From contig NZ_CBYO010000007.1 in NCBI RefSeq assembly GCF_000577245.1, forward strand, positions 124,001 through 188,000: a stretch of 64,000 nucleotides of DNA, in the 5' to 3' direction. Source of the DNA: Paucisalibacillus algeriensis (GTDB lineage Bacteria; Bacillota; Bacilli; Bacillales; Amphibacillaceae). Numbering within the stretch: the stretch's first letter is position 1; the number at the start of each line of letters is the position of its first letter. The notes under the pieces were generated by a model. That model did not search any database. It worked only from the letters and a program-made list of their open reading frames with translations, and was not told the origin of the DNA. A program made the translations under genes and the position numbers. Shown here piece by piece: positions 23,407 through 33,152 of the stretch.

Positions 23407-26289
23407 ATGATGAATCTTTTTATTAACCATTCGATCGAACAGAAAAATAATGCAGTTGTTGTTACATTATATATAGATAACCGCTTTGGTTTCGAAGAGT
23501 TTAGTGATGAGTTTCAATTTAAAGAGAAAAAACGTTCACTTGAAAATGAAGCCAAGAAATATATAGAAACTCATTTACCAAATTTGAAAAAGGGAATTGT
23601 TAAGATTGCCTTTGGAACGATGAGTTTAACGGTATTACCTGTACAAACATTTGCAGAGGAAAATCCTACTTCTCCATCAACATCATCAGCATCAGCATAT
23701 ACATTTCAAGTAGAGGATAACACAAATAAAGCTATGGATGAAGCAACCATATCTAAAAATAAAGAAGATTCATCAGAATTTGATCCAGATACTAATGAAC
23801 AAAATACCGATGCTGGTATTACCGCGTTTGAAGCTAATGTAGAACCTTCTACGACAAATAGTCAATATAATGTAACTAATAGTGCTGCTGATAGTTCGTT
23901 CACTACATCTCAACCCGCTGTACAAGATACTACATACATCGTAGTACCAGGTGATACCTTAACACGTATTTCTAGACTATATGATGTATCCATTAATCAG
24001 ATTAAAACGGCCAATAACCTTACCAGCGATACTATCTATGTCGGACAAGTGATAGTAGTTCCAATTAAAGCTAGTTCTGAAAATGGGATTCCTGACACTC
24101 AGGATGATACACAAGATTTAGAAGATCAACCAACTCCAGAGTCAACAACAGAACCACTTCAAAAAGGCATGTACCGAGATGATGCTATCACAATAAAGAA
24201 TAACCTTGAGCGATTGGGATTTGCCCAATGGAAGAATCCACCTAATAATTATTTTGGGAGTTCTTCAGAGCTAGCACTAATGGATTTTCAGGCTCATTAT
24301 GGTCTTCAGGTTACTGGGATTGCTGATAAGATAACCATAGACCAAATGGAATCAATAGTATCAAGCCCGCTTCAGGAGGGTGGACGTCATGATGATGCCA
24401 TTCAACTGAAGAAGAATTTAGAAATTCTCGGATATGTCAATTGGAAAAGCGAACCTACAAATTACTTTGGTTCAGGGACAAAAATAGCCCTTCAAAATTT
24501 CCAGAGAGATAATGATTTTCCTACATCAGGGATTGCCGATAAGATTACAATATCCAAGCTAAACGAATTAGCCTCGGCACCGCTACAACCGGGAATGAAC
24601 CGCGCAGATGCCATTAATGTTAAGAAAAACCTCGACATACTTGGTTATATTAAATGGAGTAATCCACCAAATAGCTATTATGGTGCACAGACGGAAGCCG
24701 CCGTAAAATCTTTCCAGAGCGATTATAACTTACCAGCCACTGGTATTGTAGATGCTGCTACGAAATCAAAACTAGAAGCGTTGGCAAATGTTCCACTCCA
24801 AGAGGGGATGCATCGAACTGATGCGATTGAACTAAAATTGAATCTCGAAACACTTGGTTTTATCAATTGGAAAAACCATCCTAATGACTTTTTTGGTAGA
24901 ACATCTGTTGAAGCTCTTAGGAATTTTCAGACTTATTATGGTTTAGAAGCAAATGGCACTGCAGATCAGGAAACAATAAATAAAATGAAAGAAATACTAT
25001 CTAGCCCCCTTCAGGATGGAAAAAGCCATGTTGATGCAATTCAATTAAAGAAAGACTTAGCAAAAATCGGAATTGTCAACTGGAAGAATCCTCCGACGAA
25101 TTTTTTTGGAACTAGTACGAAAAAAGCCGTACAAGATTTTCAAAAGACACACAATCTCCCCATAAGTGGTATTGCTGATTCAAGAACACTGCAAAAAGTT
25201 GCAGAAATCGCAGAATCAGTTGCAGAGGTTAATAGCTTTTATATAACAGGGAAAGGATATGGTCATGCTGTTGGGATGACCCAATGGGGTGCTTATGGAA
25301 TGGCTCAATCTGGGTACTCTTACGATGCAATATTAAAGTACTATTATACAGGAACTGAAATTGGTACACGAGACACTGAAAATCAGATTGTACGAGTTCT
25401 GCTGACACAAAATGCAAGTACCTTAAAAATTTCTAGTAATCAGCCTTATCAAGTTGGAGATAAGGAGTTTTTAGCGAATTCAGAAACAACTATTCAATAC
25501 CAAGACGGTGAATACATTATAAAAAATAGTGATAATACCTATACACGGACAACTCAATTTCAAATTTCTTCGTCTAAGGACGGATTATTATATTTTGACA
25601 ATATGCAGTATGAAGGCATATTTTACGTTTCATCAAACAGTGGAACAATGGATCTTGTAAACCACTTAAGTGTGGAGAATTATCTAAAAGGTGTAGTCCC
25701 TTATGAAATTATTCCAAGCTGGAATAATCTCGACTTATTCAAAACCCAGACACTAGCAGCTCGTACCTATGTCTTAAAAGAGATCCAACGGAATTATAAT
25801 GGTAAATTTGATGTTTATGATACGGTACGCTCTCAGGTCTATAATGGTATTCCAAAAGATATTCCCGAGGTATATGTAACCAAAATTAATCAAGCTATTT
25901 CTGATACAAAGGGAAAGGTGATTCTTTATAATGGTGGATTAATTGATGCTGTTTATTCCGCTTCTTCGGGAGGACACACAGTTGATGCAGTAGAGGTTTG
26001 GGGGAATAGTGTACCATATCTAGTTGGAAAAGAGGACCCATACGACACATTCAAATACTCGCAAAATTGGTGGAGTTATACCATATCAAAGCAAGACTTA
26101 GAAAAATTATATCCAAACGCCGGAAAAATTATCGATGTAAAAGTTGAAGAAACCAAATTCAATCGACCAACTGTAATTTCTATCGTAGGAGAAAATGGAA
26201 CCATCACCATATCAGGAAAAGAGTTTAGAAGTAAAATTGGAATGGCTAATATGCTTTCCAATACATTTACAATTGAAGGAATTCAATGA
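23407..26289 (+). CDS. LysM / tandem-repeat / SpoIID-LytB domain wall protein
   Basis: A 960-residue exported wall protein. Residues 1-60 are a hydrophilic leader (INHSIEQKN, VVVTLYIDNRF), then a hydrophobic secretion segment ends at TFAEE near 80. A Ser/Asp-rich linker follows, then one LysM domain (about 178-222, YIVVPGDTLTRISRLYDVS). Five repeats of about 71 residues (about 250-605) follow, each of the form PLQxGxxRxDAI, NLExLGF, WKNPPN, FFG, FQxxYGL, TGIAD. The C-terminal half has the SpoIID/LytB fold: GYGHAVGMTQWGAYGMAQ near 618, NYLKGVVPYEIIPSW near 758 and SASSGGHT near 855. SpoIID-type proteins act as lytic transglycosylases or amidase enhancers, so cell-wall turnover is likely. The ribosome site AGGGAG precedes paired ATG codons at 23407 and 23410. 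Confidence 0.88.
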   Translation: MMNLFINHSIEQKNNAVVVTLYIDNRFGFEEFSDEFQFKEKKRSLENEAKKYIETHLPNLKKGIVKIAFGTMSLTVLPVQTFAEENPTSPSTSSASAYTFQVEDNTNKAMDEATISKNKEDSSEFDPDTNEQNTDAGITAFEANVEPSTTNSQYNVTNSAADSSFTTSQPAVQDTTYIVVPGDTLTRISRLYDVSINQIKTANNLTSDTIYVGQVIVVPIKASSENGIPDTQDDTQDLEDQPTPESTTEPLQKGMYRDDAITIKNNLERLGFAQWKNPPNNYFGSSSELALMDFQAHYGLQVTGIADKITIDQMESIVSSPLQEGGRHDDAIQLKKNLEILGYVNWKSEPTNYFGSGTKIALQNFQRDNDFPTSGIADKITISKLNELASAPLQPGMNRADAINVKKNLDILGYIKWSNPPNSYYGAQTEAAVKSFQSDYNLPATGIVDAATKSKLEALANVPLQEGMHRTDAIELKLNLETLGFINWKNHPNDFFGRTSVEALRNFQTYYGLEANGTADQETINKMKEILSSPLQDGKSHVDAIQLKKDLAKIGIVNWKNPPTNFFGTSTKKAVQDFQKTHNLPISGIADSRTLQKVAEIAESVAEVNSFYITGKGYGHAVGMTQWGAYGMAQSGYSYDAILKYYYTGTEIGTRDTENQIVRVLLTQNASTLKISSNQPYQVGDKEFLANSETTIQYQDGEYIIKNSDNTYTRTTQFQISSSKDGLLYFDNMQYEGIFYVSSNSGTMDLVNHLSVENYLKGVVPYEIIPSWNNLDLFKTQTLAARTYVLKEIQRNYNGKFDVYDTVRSQVYNGIPKDIPEVYVTKINQAISDTKGKVILYNGGLIDAVYSASSGGHTVDAVEVWGNSVPYLVGKEDPYDTFKYSQNWWSYTISKQDLEKLYPNAGKIIDVKVEETKFNRPTVISIVGENGTITISGKEFRSKIGMANMLSNTFTIEGIQ

Positions 26290-26295
26290 ATACCA

Positions 26296-26338
26296 AAAAG
26301 ACATAACTAGAGATTCCCTACTCCTAGTTATGTCTTTT
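26296..26338. terminator. Terminator after the SpoIID-type gene
   Basis: Perfect 15-base stem AAAAGACATAACTAG / CTAGTTATGTCTTTT with a 13-base loop, directly after the stop codon. The T-run is at the 3' end on the plus strand. Confidence 0.9.
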
Positions 26339-26466
26339 CCTATTTATCTAACAGTGGTACGGACATTCTAACAACCTTTCAGATGACTATTTTATCGTTG
26401 TATAATTTGTTAAGTTATACATTTTTAAATTTTTATAAAATTGGGGTACTAACAGGAGGATAACAC

Positions 26467-27876
26467 ATGGAGTTTATGATAGCCTTTGGTATAGCTAGCA
26501 TCATGCTTGGTATAGCTATGATCATTCGGACGAAGGTTCGATTTATTAGGAATATGCTCGTACCTGCAAGTGTAATTGCAGGTGTTATTGGCTTAATTGT
26601 TATGAATACTGGTCTTATTACATCGACAAGCTTGGATATTTTTGTGCAAATCGTGAACCATTTGTTTGTTATTGTCTTTATTTCAATTGGGTTAACAAGT
26701 AGCTCTAAACATAAAAGTTCTTCAAATTCTACTGGAAAGAATATTGCAAAAGGTTCATTAGGTATGGGATTTCTCTGGAATCTTTTGTACGCATTAACAC
26801 CTGCTGTTGGTGCAATTATAATTCTTCTAGTTGGTGGATTCTTTGGAATGGATCCCCTTTATGGATTATTAATTCCGTTTGCATTTACACAAGGGCCCGG
26901 TCAGGCATCAACATTTGGAACCATTTTTGAACAACAATATGGAATTGCAGATGCAGCAACAGTCGGAATAACCTTTGCTGCTATTGGATTCCTTATTTGC
27001 TTCTTGGTTGGTGTTCCATTAGCCAAACTCGGTGTAAAACGAGGATTGGCAAAGGAACTAGGAAAAAATAAAGTGGAAGGCTTTATTGAAAGAGGCTTCT
27101 ACGCAAAGAATGAAGAAAAACCTGAATTAGGAAAGGAAACCATGTTTAGTGGAAATATGGATACCATGACATTCCATTTTGCCATTATTGGAATTTGCTA
27201 TGTGCTAGCCATCGGAATGTCACAGATTTTCGCACTAATACCTGGTATAGGTGCGACCATAAGTAGCATGTTATTTATTTACGGTATGCTGGCAGCTTAT
27301 CTTGTTAAATTTATTATGAAGAAACTAAAAATCGACTATATGTTAGATAACACATTTCAATCCAAGATCACTGGATGGGCTACCGATTTCCTAGTTGTTG
27401 GCTCCTTTATGGCTGTTAAGTTTAGTATTATCCAACAATGGTTAGTTCCTATCATTACTGTTTCGCTTGTTATCACCCTCATTACCGTCATCGTTTCACT
27501 TTACTTTGGTAAACGTTTGGGCGGGGAAAATGATTTTGAAAGAACACTCGGATTCTTTGGAACTGCAACTGGCACTGTTCCAAGTGGAATGGCATTAGTG
27601 AGAATTGTTGATCCTTCATTGCGAACAACTACAGCGATTGAACTCGGAATGATGAACGTACCAATGATGGCTTCTTATGTAACATTAATGACCATATTTG
27701 CAATGGCAGCAGGGACACTATCCTTCGTATCAGGAATACTTCTTCTCCTTGCTCCTATTCCAGTATATTTAATCATTTTAAAGGTATTTCGTGTGTGGGG
27801 TAAGAAAACATATGATTTTAAAGATAATACTGGTTTAGAAGAACAAACGAAGAAAAAGGAATTTGTTGCTGTCTAA
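26467..27876 (+). CDS. GltS-type sodium/glutamate symporter family protein (copy 1)
   Basis: A 469-residue polytopic membrane protein with about eleven to twelve hydrophobic segments, resembling the ESS (GltS) family. The family-type repeat is seen twice: FAFTQGPGQASTFGTIF near residue 140, and FFGTATGTVPSGMALVRIVDP near 365 before a tail of two helices. A charged cytoplasmic loop lies near 200-225. It starts behind AGGAGGATAAC, and an amidohydrolase gene follows 29 bases later, so the two likely form an operon. The real substrate may be glutamate or another small carboxylate. The divergent sequence does not decide. Confidence 0.82.
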   Translation: MEFMIAFGIASIMLGIAMIIRTKVRFIRNMLVPASVIAGVIGLIVMNTGLITSTSLDIFVQIVNHLFVIVFISIGLTSSSKHKSSSNSTGKNIAKGSLGMGFLWNLLYALTPAVGAIIILLVGGFFGMDPLYGLLIPFAFTQGPGQASTFGTIFEQQYGIADAATVGITFAAIGFLICFLVGVPLAKLGVKRGLAKELGKNKVEGFIERGFYAKNEEKPELGKETMFSGNMDTMTFHFAIIGICYVLAIGMSQIFALIPGIGATISSMLFIYGMLAAYLVKFIMKKLKIDYMLDNTFQSKITGWATDFLVVGSFMAVKFSIIQQWLVPIITVSLVITLITVIVSLYFGKRLGGENDFERTLGFFGTATGTVPSGMALVRIVDPSLRTTTAIELGMMNVPMMASYVTLMTIFAMAAGTLSFVSGILLLLAPIPVYLIILKVFRVWGKKTYDFKDNTGLEEQTKKKEFVAV

Positions 27877-27905
27877 AAAATATTAAATGAATTGGGGAGT
27901 TTACT

Positions 27906-29537
27906 ATGCAAAGATTATATTATGGTGGAGACATTATCACTATGGAGAACGAAAATGACCATGTCCAAGCTGTACTTGTAGAAGATGGTAAGATTAAAAA
28001 AGTAGGCACGTTAGATGATGTAGAATATTTATTAAGCAAAGAAAAAATAGAAAAAATAAATTTAGAAGGTAAAACCTTAATGCCTGCCTTCATCGATGCA
28101 CATGGGCATATTTCTATGGTTGGACCAATTTCCGTTCTTGCCGATTTAAGTGGATGTGAAAGTTTTGATCATATCATTTATACCATGAAGGCATATATGG
28201 AGGAAAAAGGGATTTCTAAAGGAGAAATGGTTGTAGGTTTTGGGTATGATCATAATAATTTATTAGAAGAGAAACACCCAACAAAGGAAGTATTAAATCA
28301 AGTTTCAACGGAAAATCCTATCTTTATCTCCCATGCTTCAGCACACATGGGGATTGCAAATGATGCAGCATTGAGATTAATAGGGATTGATGAAAATACC
28401 CCTGACCCAGAAGGGGGTCACATTGGAAGAATAGAAGGTAGTAATGAACCAAACGGCTACTTAGAAGAAGGCGCTATGATGCCACTTCAAGAAAAAGTTT
28501 TCAAACAGTCAGGAATGGATACTGCTGAATTAGCATTAGTAGCACAAGACATTTATATTAAAAATGGTATTACTACCATCCAGGATGGGGCTACATCTCT
28601 AGATACTATTAATCTATTTAAGACCTTATCCAAACAGAAAAAGTTAAAAGTGGATGTAGTGGCATATCCACTTGTATCAGACGATGCAAGAGAAATCTGG
28701 AAAAACAATCAAGACTACACAACCAACTATAGCAATCATTTTAGAATTGGTGGCTACAAAATGTTTCTAGATGGTTCTCCACAAGGTAAAACTGCATGGT
28801 TGACAGAGCCCTATGAAGGGGAAGAAAGCTACCTAGGTTACCCCTGGTTTAAGGATGAACAAGTAAAAGAAATGGCATCAATGGCTATCCATGATAATGT
28901 TCAACTTCTGACACACTGTAATGGAGATGCTGCATCTGATCAACTATTACGAAACTATGAAGCAGCATTAAAAGAATCTAATAACCCTAATAAAAATAAG
29001 TTACGTCCAGTAATGATTCACTGTCAAACTGTTCGATATGATCAGTTAGACAAAATGGTTGAACTAGAGATGATTCCTTCCATCTTCGTCTCCCACACAT
29101 ATTATTGGGGCGATGTTCATTTGAAAAATCTTGGAGATGAACGGGGAAATAGAATTAGCCCTGCAAAATCAGCATTCGATAGAGGGCTTTGTGTAAACTT
29201 TCACCAAGACGCACCTGTAATAAAACCTGATATGCTTCATACATTATGGTGTGCAGTGAATCGTCAAACTAGAAAAGGTGTAACGATAGGTCCTGAAGAA
29301 CGTGTAAGTGTTTACGATGCATTAAAAGCATTAACCATTAATGCAGCATATCAATATTCCGAAGAAAATATTAAGGGAAGTATTAAAGAAGGAAAGCTTG
29401 CTGACTTAGTTATCTTAGATGAAAATCCTTTGAAAGTTGCGAAGATGGAATTGAAGGATATTCAAGTAGTGGAGACTATAAAAGAAGGCAATACCATTTA
29501 TAGAGCCTCTTTTGATTCGTTTCAGACTGCTTGGTAG
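27906..29537 (+). CDS. YtcJ-like metal-dependent amidohydrolase
   Basis: A 543-residue member of the amidohydrolase 3 (YtcJ) family. It hydrolyses C-N bonds with one or two metals. Metal ligands are visible as DAHGHIS near residue 65 (HxH), LTHCNGDAASD near 337, MIHCQTV near 371 and NFHQDAPV near 437. A C-terminal strand (GKLADLVILDENP) completes the composite beta-sandwich. No signal peptide is present. It lies 29 bases after a GltS-type transporter, so it may process the imported compound, such as an N-acyl or cyclic amide of an amino acid (inference). Confidence 0.88.
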   Translation: MQRLYYGGDIITMENENDHVQAVLVEDGKIKKVGTLDDVEYLLSKEKIEKINLEGKTLMPAFIDAHGHISMVGPISVLADLSGCESFDHIIYTMKAYMEEKGISKGEMVVGFGYDHNNLLEEKHPTKEVLNQVSTENPIFISHASAHMGIANDAALRLIGIDENTPDPEGGHIGRIEGSNEPNGYLEEGAMMPLQEKVFKQSGMDTAELALVAQDIYIKNGITTIQDGATSLDTINLFKTLSKQKKLKVDVVAYPLVSDDAREIWKNNQDYTTNYSNHFRIGGYKMFLDGSPQGKTAWLTEPYEGEESYLGYPWFKDEQVKEMASMAIHDNVQLLTHCNGDAASDQLLRNYEAALKESNNPNKNKLRPVMIHCQTVRYDQLDKMVELEMIPSIFVSHTYYWGDVHLKNLGDERGNRISPAKSAFDRGLCVNFHQDAPVIKPDMLHTLWCAVNRQTRKGVTIGPEERVSVYDALKALTINAAYQYSEENIKGSIKEGKLADLVILDENPLKVAKMELKDIQVVETIKEGNTIYRASFDSFQTAW

Positions 29538-29799
29538 GGTTAGAGTAATTTGAAGGCGTGTTGGCAGTAGCGCCTGCGGTGGAGGGGCATTGAGTTATCT
29601 CCAGGAAAAATGAGTCCATTGAATTCAGTCATCCACCCATTTTATTTCTGAAATTATTATTATTACATGCAACTAAAGCTATTCAGAAATAGAGCATAGT
29701 TTCATTAACTGGTACGAATGTTATGACCTCATTGTACTCTCCCATTCTACCCTTTATAATTTACAGAAATGTCAGTTAACATCAAGGGAGGAATTTCGA

Positions 29800-30192
29800 A
29801 TGCTACGCCTAATGTGTAAAGGAAAGATACACAGAGCAACAGTTACGGAAGCAGAACTTGACTATGTTGGAAGTATAACAATTGATTATAAGTTAATGAA
29901 GGAAGCAAATATTAAACCATATGAAATGGTCCAGGTTACAAGCTTGAAAAATGCAACTAGATGGAAAACATATGCAATACCGGCTCCGGAGGGTTCTAAA
30001 CGTATTTGCTTAAATGGTCCACCTGCACATTTATTTTCAACTGGGGATATTGTAATCATATTAAGTCTAGGCTTGATGACGGATGAGGAAATAGAAAAAC
30101 TAAAACCTAGAGTAGTATTTGTTGATGAAAATAATCTGATTACTAGTGTCGAAGAGCATGACCTACACTGGCCAGAAGGAGTAAAAATCTAA
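29800..30192 (+). CDS. panD: Aspartate 1-decarboxylase-like pyruvoyl enzyme
   Basis: A 130-residue protein of the PanD family, which makes beta-alanine from aspartate after self-cleavage to a pyruvoyl group. Key positions are intact: Lys9, His11, the cleavage pair Gly24-Ser25 in DYVGSITID, Arg54, Tyr58 and Asn72. The usual NGAAAR loop after Asn72 is NGPPAH, a notable change next to the active site. No panB or panC is adjacent. It lies between two GltS-type transporters and after an amidohydrolase, so a role in amino-acid breakdown is possible. Start ATG follows AGGGAGG. The gene name reflects the family, not proven activity. Confidence 0.85.
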   Translation: MLRLMCKGKIHRATVTEAELDYVGSITIDYKLMKEANIKPYEMVQVTSLKNATRWKTYAIPAPEGSKRICLNGPPAHLFSTGDIVIILSLGLMTDEEIEKLKPRVVFVDENNLITSVEEHDLHWPEGVKI

Positions 30193-30209
30193 TCACATTT
30201 AAATAAATA

Positions 30210-30245
30210 ATAAATCCAACTGAATTGCCAGTCAGTTGGATTTAT
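30210..30245. terminator. Bidirectional terminator between panD and gltS copy 2
   Basis: Perfect 14-base stem ATAAATCCAACTGA / TCAGTTGGATTTAT with an 8-base loop in the spacer of two convergent genes. T-rich sequence follows on both strands. Confidence 0.88.
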
Positions 30246-30282
30246 TTAAATTGAATAATAACACAGTAGCAAATATACCAGC

Positions 30283-31638
30283 TTATCTCTTAACAACACT
30301 CTCTTTTTCCTTAAAACTAAACCATCCATTTAATTTTGCAATAATGAATATAATAAGTGTACAACCTAAAGTAATTGCAATGAATATCCAAGATTGGGAG
30401 TTAACTACCAAGATTGGTGCAAATGTAATAAGTAAAATCTCAACTGGAGCAATTGGTATATATGCTAACCCATAGTCATCTAGTGTATTACTCTTCATGT
30501 CTGGATCTACAATTCTAAGAAGAGCAATTCCCATAGCTACTGTTCCAGTAGTCCATCCCCAAGTAAATATACCTCTTTCAAACCAATGTTGTTTAAAGAA
30601 TCCTTTTGAAAGTATAAAGAAGTAAGTCCAGGCAACAACTAAACCAAAAATAAATAACAATACTAAAGGAACGATATATTGAGCAACTACTGACACGCTA
30701 ATGGACGCAATACCAAATGCAACTAATAAATCCGTTGCCCCACCACTGATGCGATTCACAACTTCTTTTGAAACGTATTTATCTGACTTTGTTACAGTCA
30801 TTACTTTCTTAGCAAGCAAACCAACTAAGAAAGCTAATGAGAAGGCAGGAATTGCTACGTTAGGTAGTAGGCTAGCACCTAATTGACTTAAATAGTATCC
30901 AATTAAAGCAATACCAGTAATCAAAGAAATATGAAAAATAAGAGGGTCAATAGAAATTGAGGAAACTGTATCAACTTCTATTTCTTTTCTGTTTTTTACT
31001 GGAATTAATCCTGTTCTAAGTTCTGTAGGTAATTGATTAAATGATGGTAAGAAATTTGTATCTCCCTTTGTTGCACCACGTTTAATAAATACCATACCAA
31101 TTAAAATAGAACTAATAATCCCCACAGTAGCTGAGGTCATTGCAATTGAAGTTGCTTCCTCCCAGCCATTTTGAGCAAAAGCGTCCCCAATTGCTGCAGC
31201 TGTACCATGTCCACCAACAAAACCAGCAGCGAGCAACAAGCCAAAACCAGAATGAAGTCCATCCCAGAAAGGATTTAGTATTAGTAATGCAAAAAGAAGA
31301 CCTGCACCCCACATAAATAGCATTGCAATTTGTGAATATGACCACATACTTCCGACTCTTCTTGAAATTTCTTTCCAGTTAACTTTTGGGGATGTAAGAG
31401 GTAGTGCTCCAAAAACTACTGCAATAAGTATTCCAGGATATGTGCCTAATTGATTAGAAAAAGGGAGTATACCAATGCCATTTGGCCCAAATGCAAGCGC
31501 TATGACACCTGCGATTATTCCAGCGGGTAAAAATAATCGTTGGACAATTTTTACCTTAGCTCTTATATAAACACTTAGTAACAACAATAAGGAAATAAGA
31601 CCTAAATCAGTAAGTAAAGTCCATGGTGTAAATTCCAT
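30283..31638 (-). CDS. GltS-type sodium/glutamate symporter family protein (copy 2)
   Basis: A 451-residue polytopic membrane protein of the ESS/GltS type. GHGTAAAIGDAFAQNGW near residue 145 and FTWGWTTGTVAMGIALLRIVDP near 360 are the repeated family segments, parallel to those of the copy at 26467. The extreme ends and several loops are quite different from that copy, so substrates may differ. It is convergent with panD and separated from it by a terminator. Upstream is a gene-poor stretch. Confidence 0.82.
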   Translation of the reverse strand: MEFTPWTLLTDLGLISLLLLLSVYIRAKVKIVQRLFLPAGIIAGVIALAFGPNGIGILPFSNQLGTYPGILIAVVFGALPLTSPKVNWKEISRRVGSMWSYSQIAMLFMWGAGLLFALLILNPFWDGLHSGFGLLLAAGFVGGHGTAAAIGDAFAQNGWEEATSIAMTSATVGIISSILIGMVFIKRGATKGDTNFLPSFNQLPTELRTGLIPVKNRKEIEVDTVSSISIDPLIFHISLITGIALIGYYLSQLGASLLPNVAIPAFSLAFLVGLLAKKVMTVTKSDKYVSKEVVNRISGGATDLLVAFGIASISVSVVAQYIVPLVLLFIFGLVVAWTYFFILSKGFFKQHWFERGIFTWGWTTGTVAMGIALLRIVDPDMKSNTLDDYGLAYIPIAPVEILLITFAPILVVNSQSWIFIAITLGCTLIIFIIAKLNGWFSFKEKESVVKR

Positions 31639-32138
31639 CTATTTTCCTCCATTCAAATTCATTAAGTATATGTAAAAACACGTATAGTCAAAATATAATT
31701 CTCCAACAATTTTAATTGAGTACTACATTACTAATTATTAAATTACATTTTAGTCCTGAGAAATCTTGTCCTTTTATAAGATGTTTCAACGAATGGGATA
31801 TATACAGATTCTTAGCTCTGTGGGAAATCAAAATAATGAATGAGGACAATTCTAGAGAGTTTTTATACCCAAGGATATTGGATGTCTTAACTTAATACAC
31901 AGTAGAGTTACTTTTTAAGAATAATCTATTTCCAACAACGGTTCAAGTAATACATTTTTGTTAAAATCATTAAATTATTCTGTAATTCATTATGTTGGAT
32001 AGTAATCATTTCAGGTAAATATATTGTGGCTGTATAGAATTAAAGGGACATATAGCAGTGCCCTAGACCACCCACCAAAAGAACAGGTCTCTGGATTCAT
32101 CATATATCCAAAGACCTGCCACTTCTATATAAATTCCA
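31639..32138. other. Gene-free spacer of about 500 bases
   Basis: AT-rich stretch that contains the promoter of gltS copy 2 at its left end. A 64-codon plus-strand frame at 32024-32218 overlaps a terminator and a decayed gene on the other strand and is not supported. No RNA gene recognised. Confidence 0.5.
32084..32118 (-). terminator. Terminator of a vanished minus-strand gene
   Basis: Thirteen-base stem with one mismatch (CAGGTCTNTGGAT / ATCCANAGACCTG) followed on the minus strand by TTCTTTTGG, 21 bases after the stop codon of the remnant at 32139. Confidence 0.65.
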
Positions 32139-32294
32139 TTATTCTGACTGCCAATGACCGATTAACTCTTCCACACTTTCATTTAACCAATTCTTTGCCT
32201 CGGGAGAAATTATCTTAAATCCATTTAATTTTAATTGATATTCAATAAGATCACCTTCCACAATCGAGCCATATTGTTGAACATCACATTTATT
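32139..32294 (-). pseudogene. C-terminal remnant of an unidentified gene
   Basis: An open minus-strand frame with no usable start encodes about 50 residues, including YGSIVEGDLIEYQLKLNGFK and EAKNWLNESVEELIGHWQSE before a stop. It has normal amino-acid composition and an intrinsic terminator right after it. An in-frame TGA at 32295-32297 blocks it upstream. It looks like the tail of a deleted gene; the family is not recognised. Confidence 0.5.
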
Positions 32295-32392
32295 TCAGCG
32301 ATATAGAGATCATATCTTTGAACATTCAAAATTGGTGTCTGTTTTTCTATTGACTAAACGTTCATTCATTGGAAATAATAGGAGGGATTGTA

Positions 32393-33151
32393 TTGGATTT
32401 AAATTTCGAAATTACTGGTGCTGGTCATCCTGTTGTTCTTATTCATAGTGGTGGGTCTGATATAAGGCTGTGGAAATTATTGACACCCCTTTTATCTAAG
32501 AATTATAAAGTAATTGCTTTTGATGGCCGCGGTGCAGGGAAATCACCAACCCCTTTAAAACATACCAACTACGTTGAAGACCTACTGTCGGTAATGGATT
32601 ATCTTGAACTTAAACAGGCAACACTTATTGGCCATTCCATGGGTGGACAGATAGCAACCGATTTAGCCCTTAATTACCCTGAGAGAGTTTCAAAACTCGT
32701 ATTAATTGCCCCCTCATTAACTGGTTTTATCTATTCAAGGGAGTTTGAACAATATCATTATAAAGTATTAGAAGCTGCCCCTAATATAGATAGCATGTTA
32801 GAACTTGCCCTTCATTCACCGACATATCAAGTGGTAATCGATACTCCACAAAAAGATCTAATTGTTCAAATGCTTAGGCATCATTTCGAGCGAATGTTTA
32901 AGTGGCCTGCAGATTTCTGTATGCAATGGCCACAACCTCCAGCTATGGAACGATTAGGAGAATTGAATACCGAAACTTTATTTCTGATAGGCAAAAAGGA
33001 TTTACCAGATAATTTACGAGTTGCCGACCAATTCCATAAAGTTCCAAACATTCGTTTCATCGAAATAGAGGACGGCGATCATATGATACCCCTCACCCAT
33101 TATGAATTTTTAAATCAAGAAGTAACTACTTTTATAGAGGATGAAAGTTAA
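32393..33151 (+). CDS. Alpha/beta hydrolase
   Basis: A 252-residue alpha/beta-fold hydrolase. The oxyanion HSGGSD-type loop lies near residue 19, AFDGRGAGKS near 45, the nucleophile elbow GHSMGG near 85, an acidic residue near 205 (LIGKKDLP), and the catalytic His in DGDHMIP near 230. The TTG at 32393 is preferred because the GGAGGG ribosome site falls inside the longer frame beginning with ATG at 32369. The TetR regulator gene follows immediately, so the pair is likely co-regulated. The substrate is unknown. Confidence 0.85.
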   Translation: MDLNFEITGAGHPVVLIHSGGSDIRLWKLLTPLLSKNYKVIAFDGRGAGKSPTPLKHTNYVEDLLSVMDYLELKQATLIGHSMGGQIATDLALNYPERVSKLVLIAPSLTGFIYSREFEQYHYKVLEAAPNIDSMLELALHSPTYQVVIDTPQKDLIVQMLRHHFERMFKWPADFCMQWPQPPAMERLGELNTETLFLIGKKDLPDNLRVADQFHKVPNIRFIEIEDGDHMIPLTHYEFLNQEVTTFIEDES

Positions 33152-33152
33152 T

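Noticed and set aside
32024-32218. 64-codon plus-strand frame
   Set aside because: It overlaps a terminator and a minus-strand gene remnant, has no ribosome site and shows no protein family.
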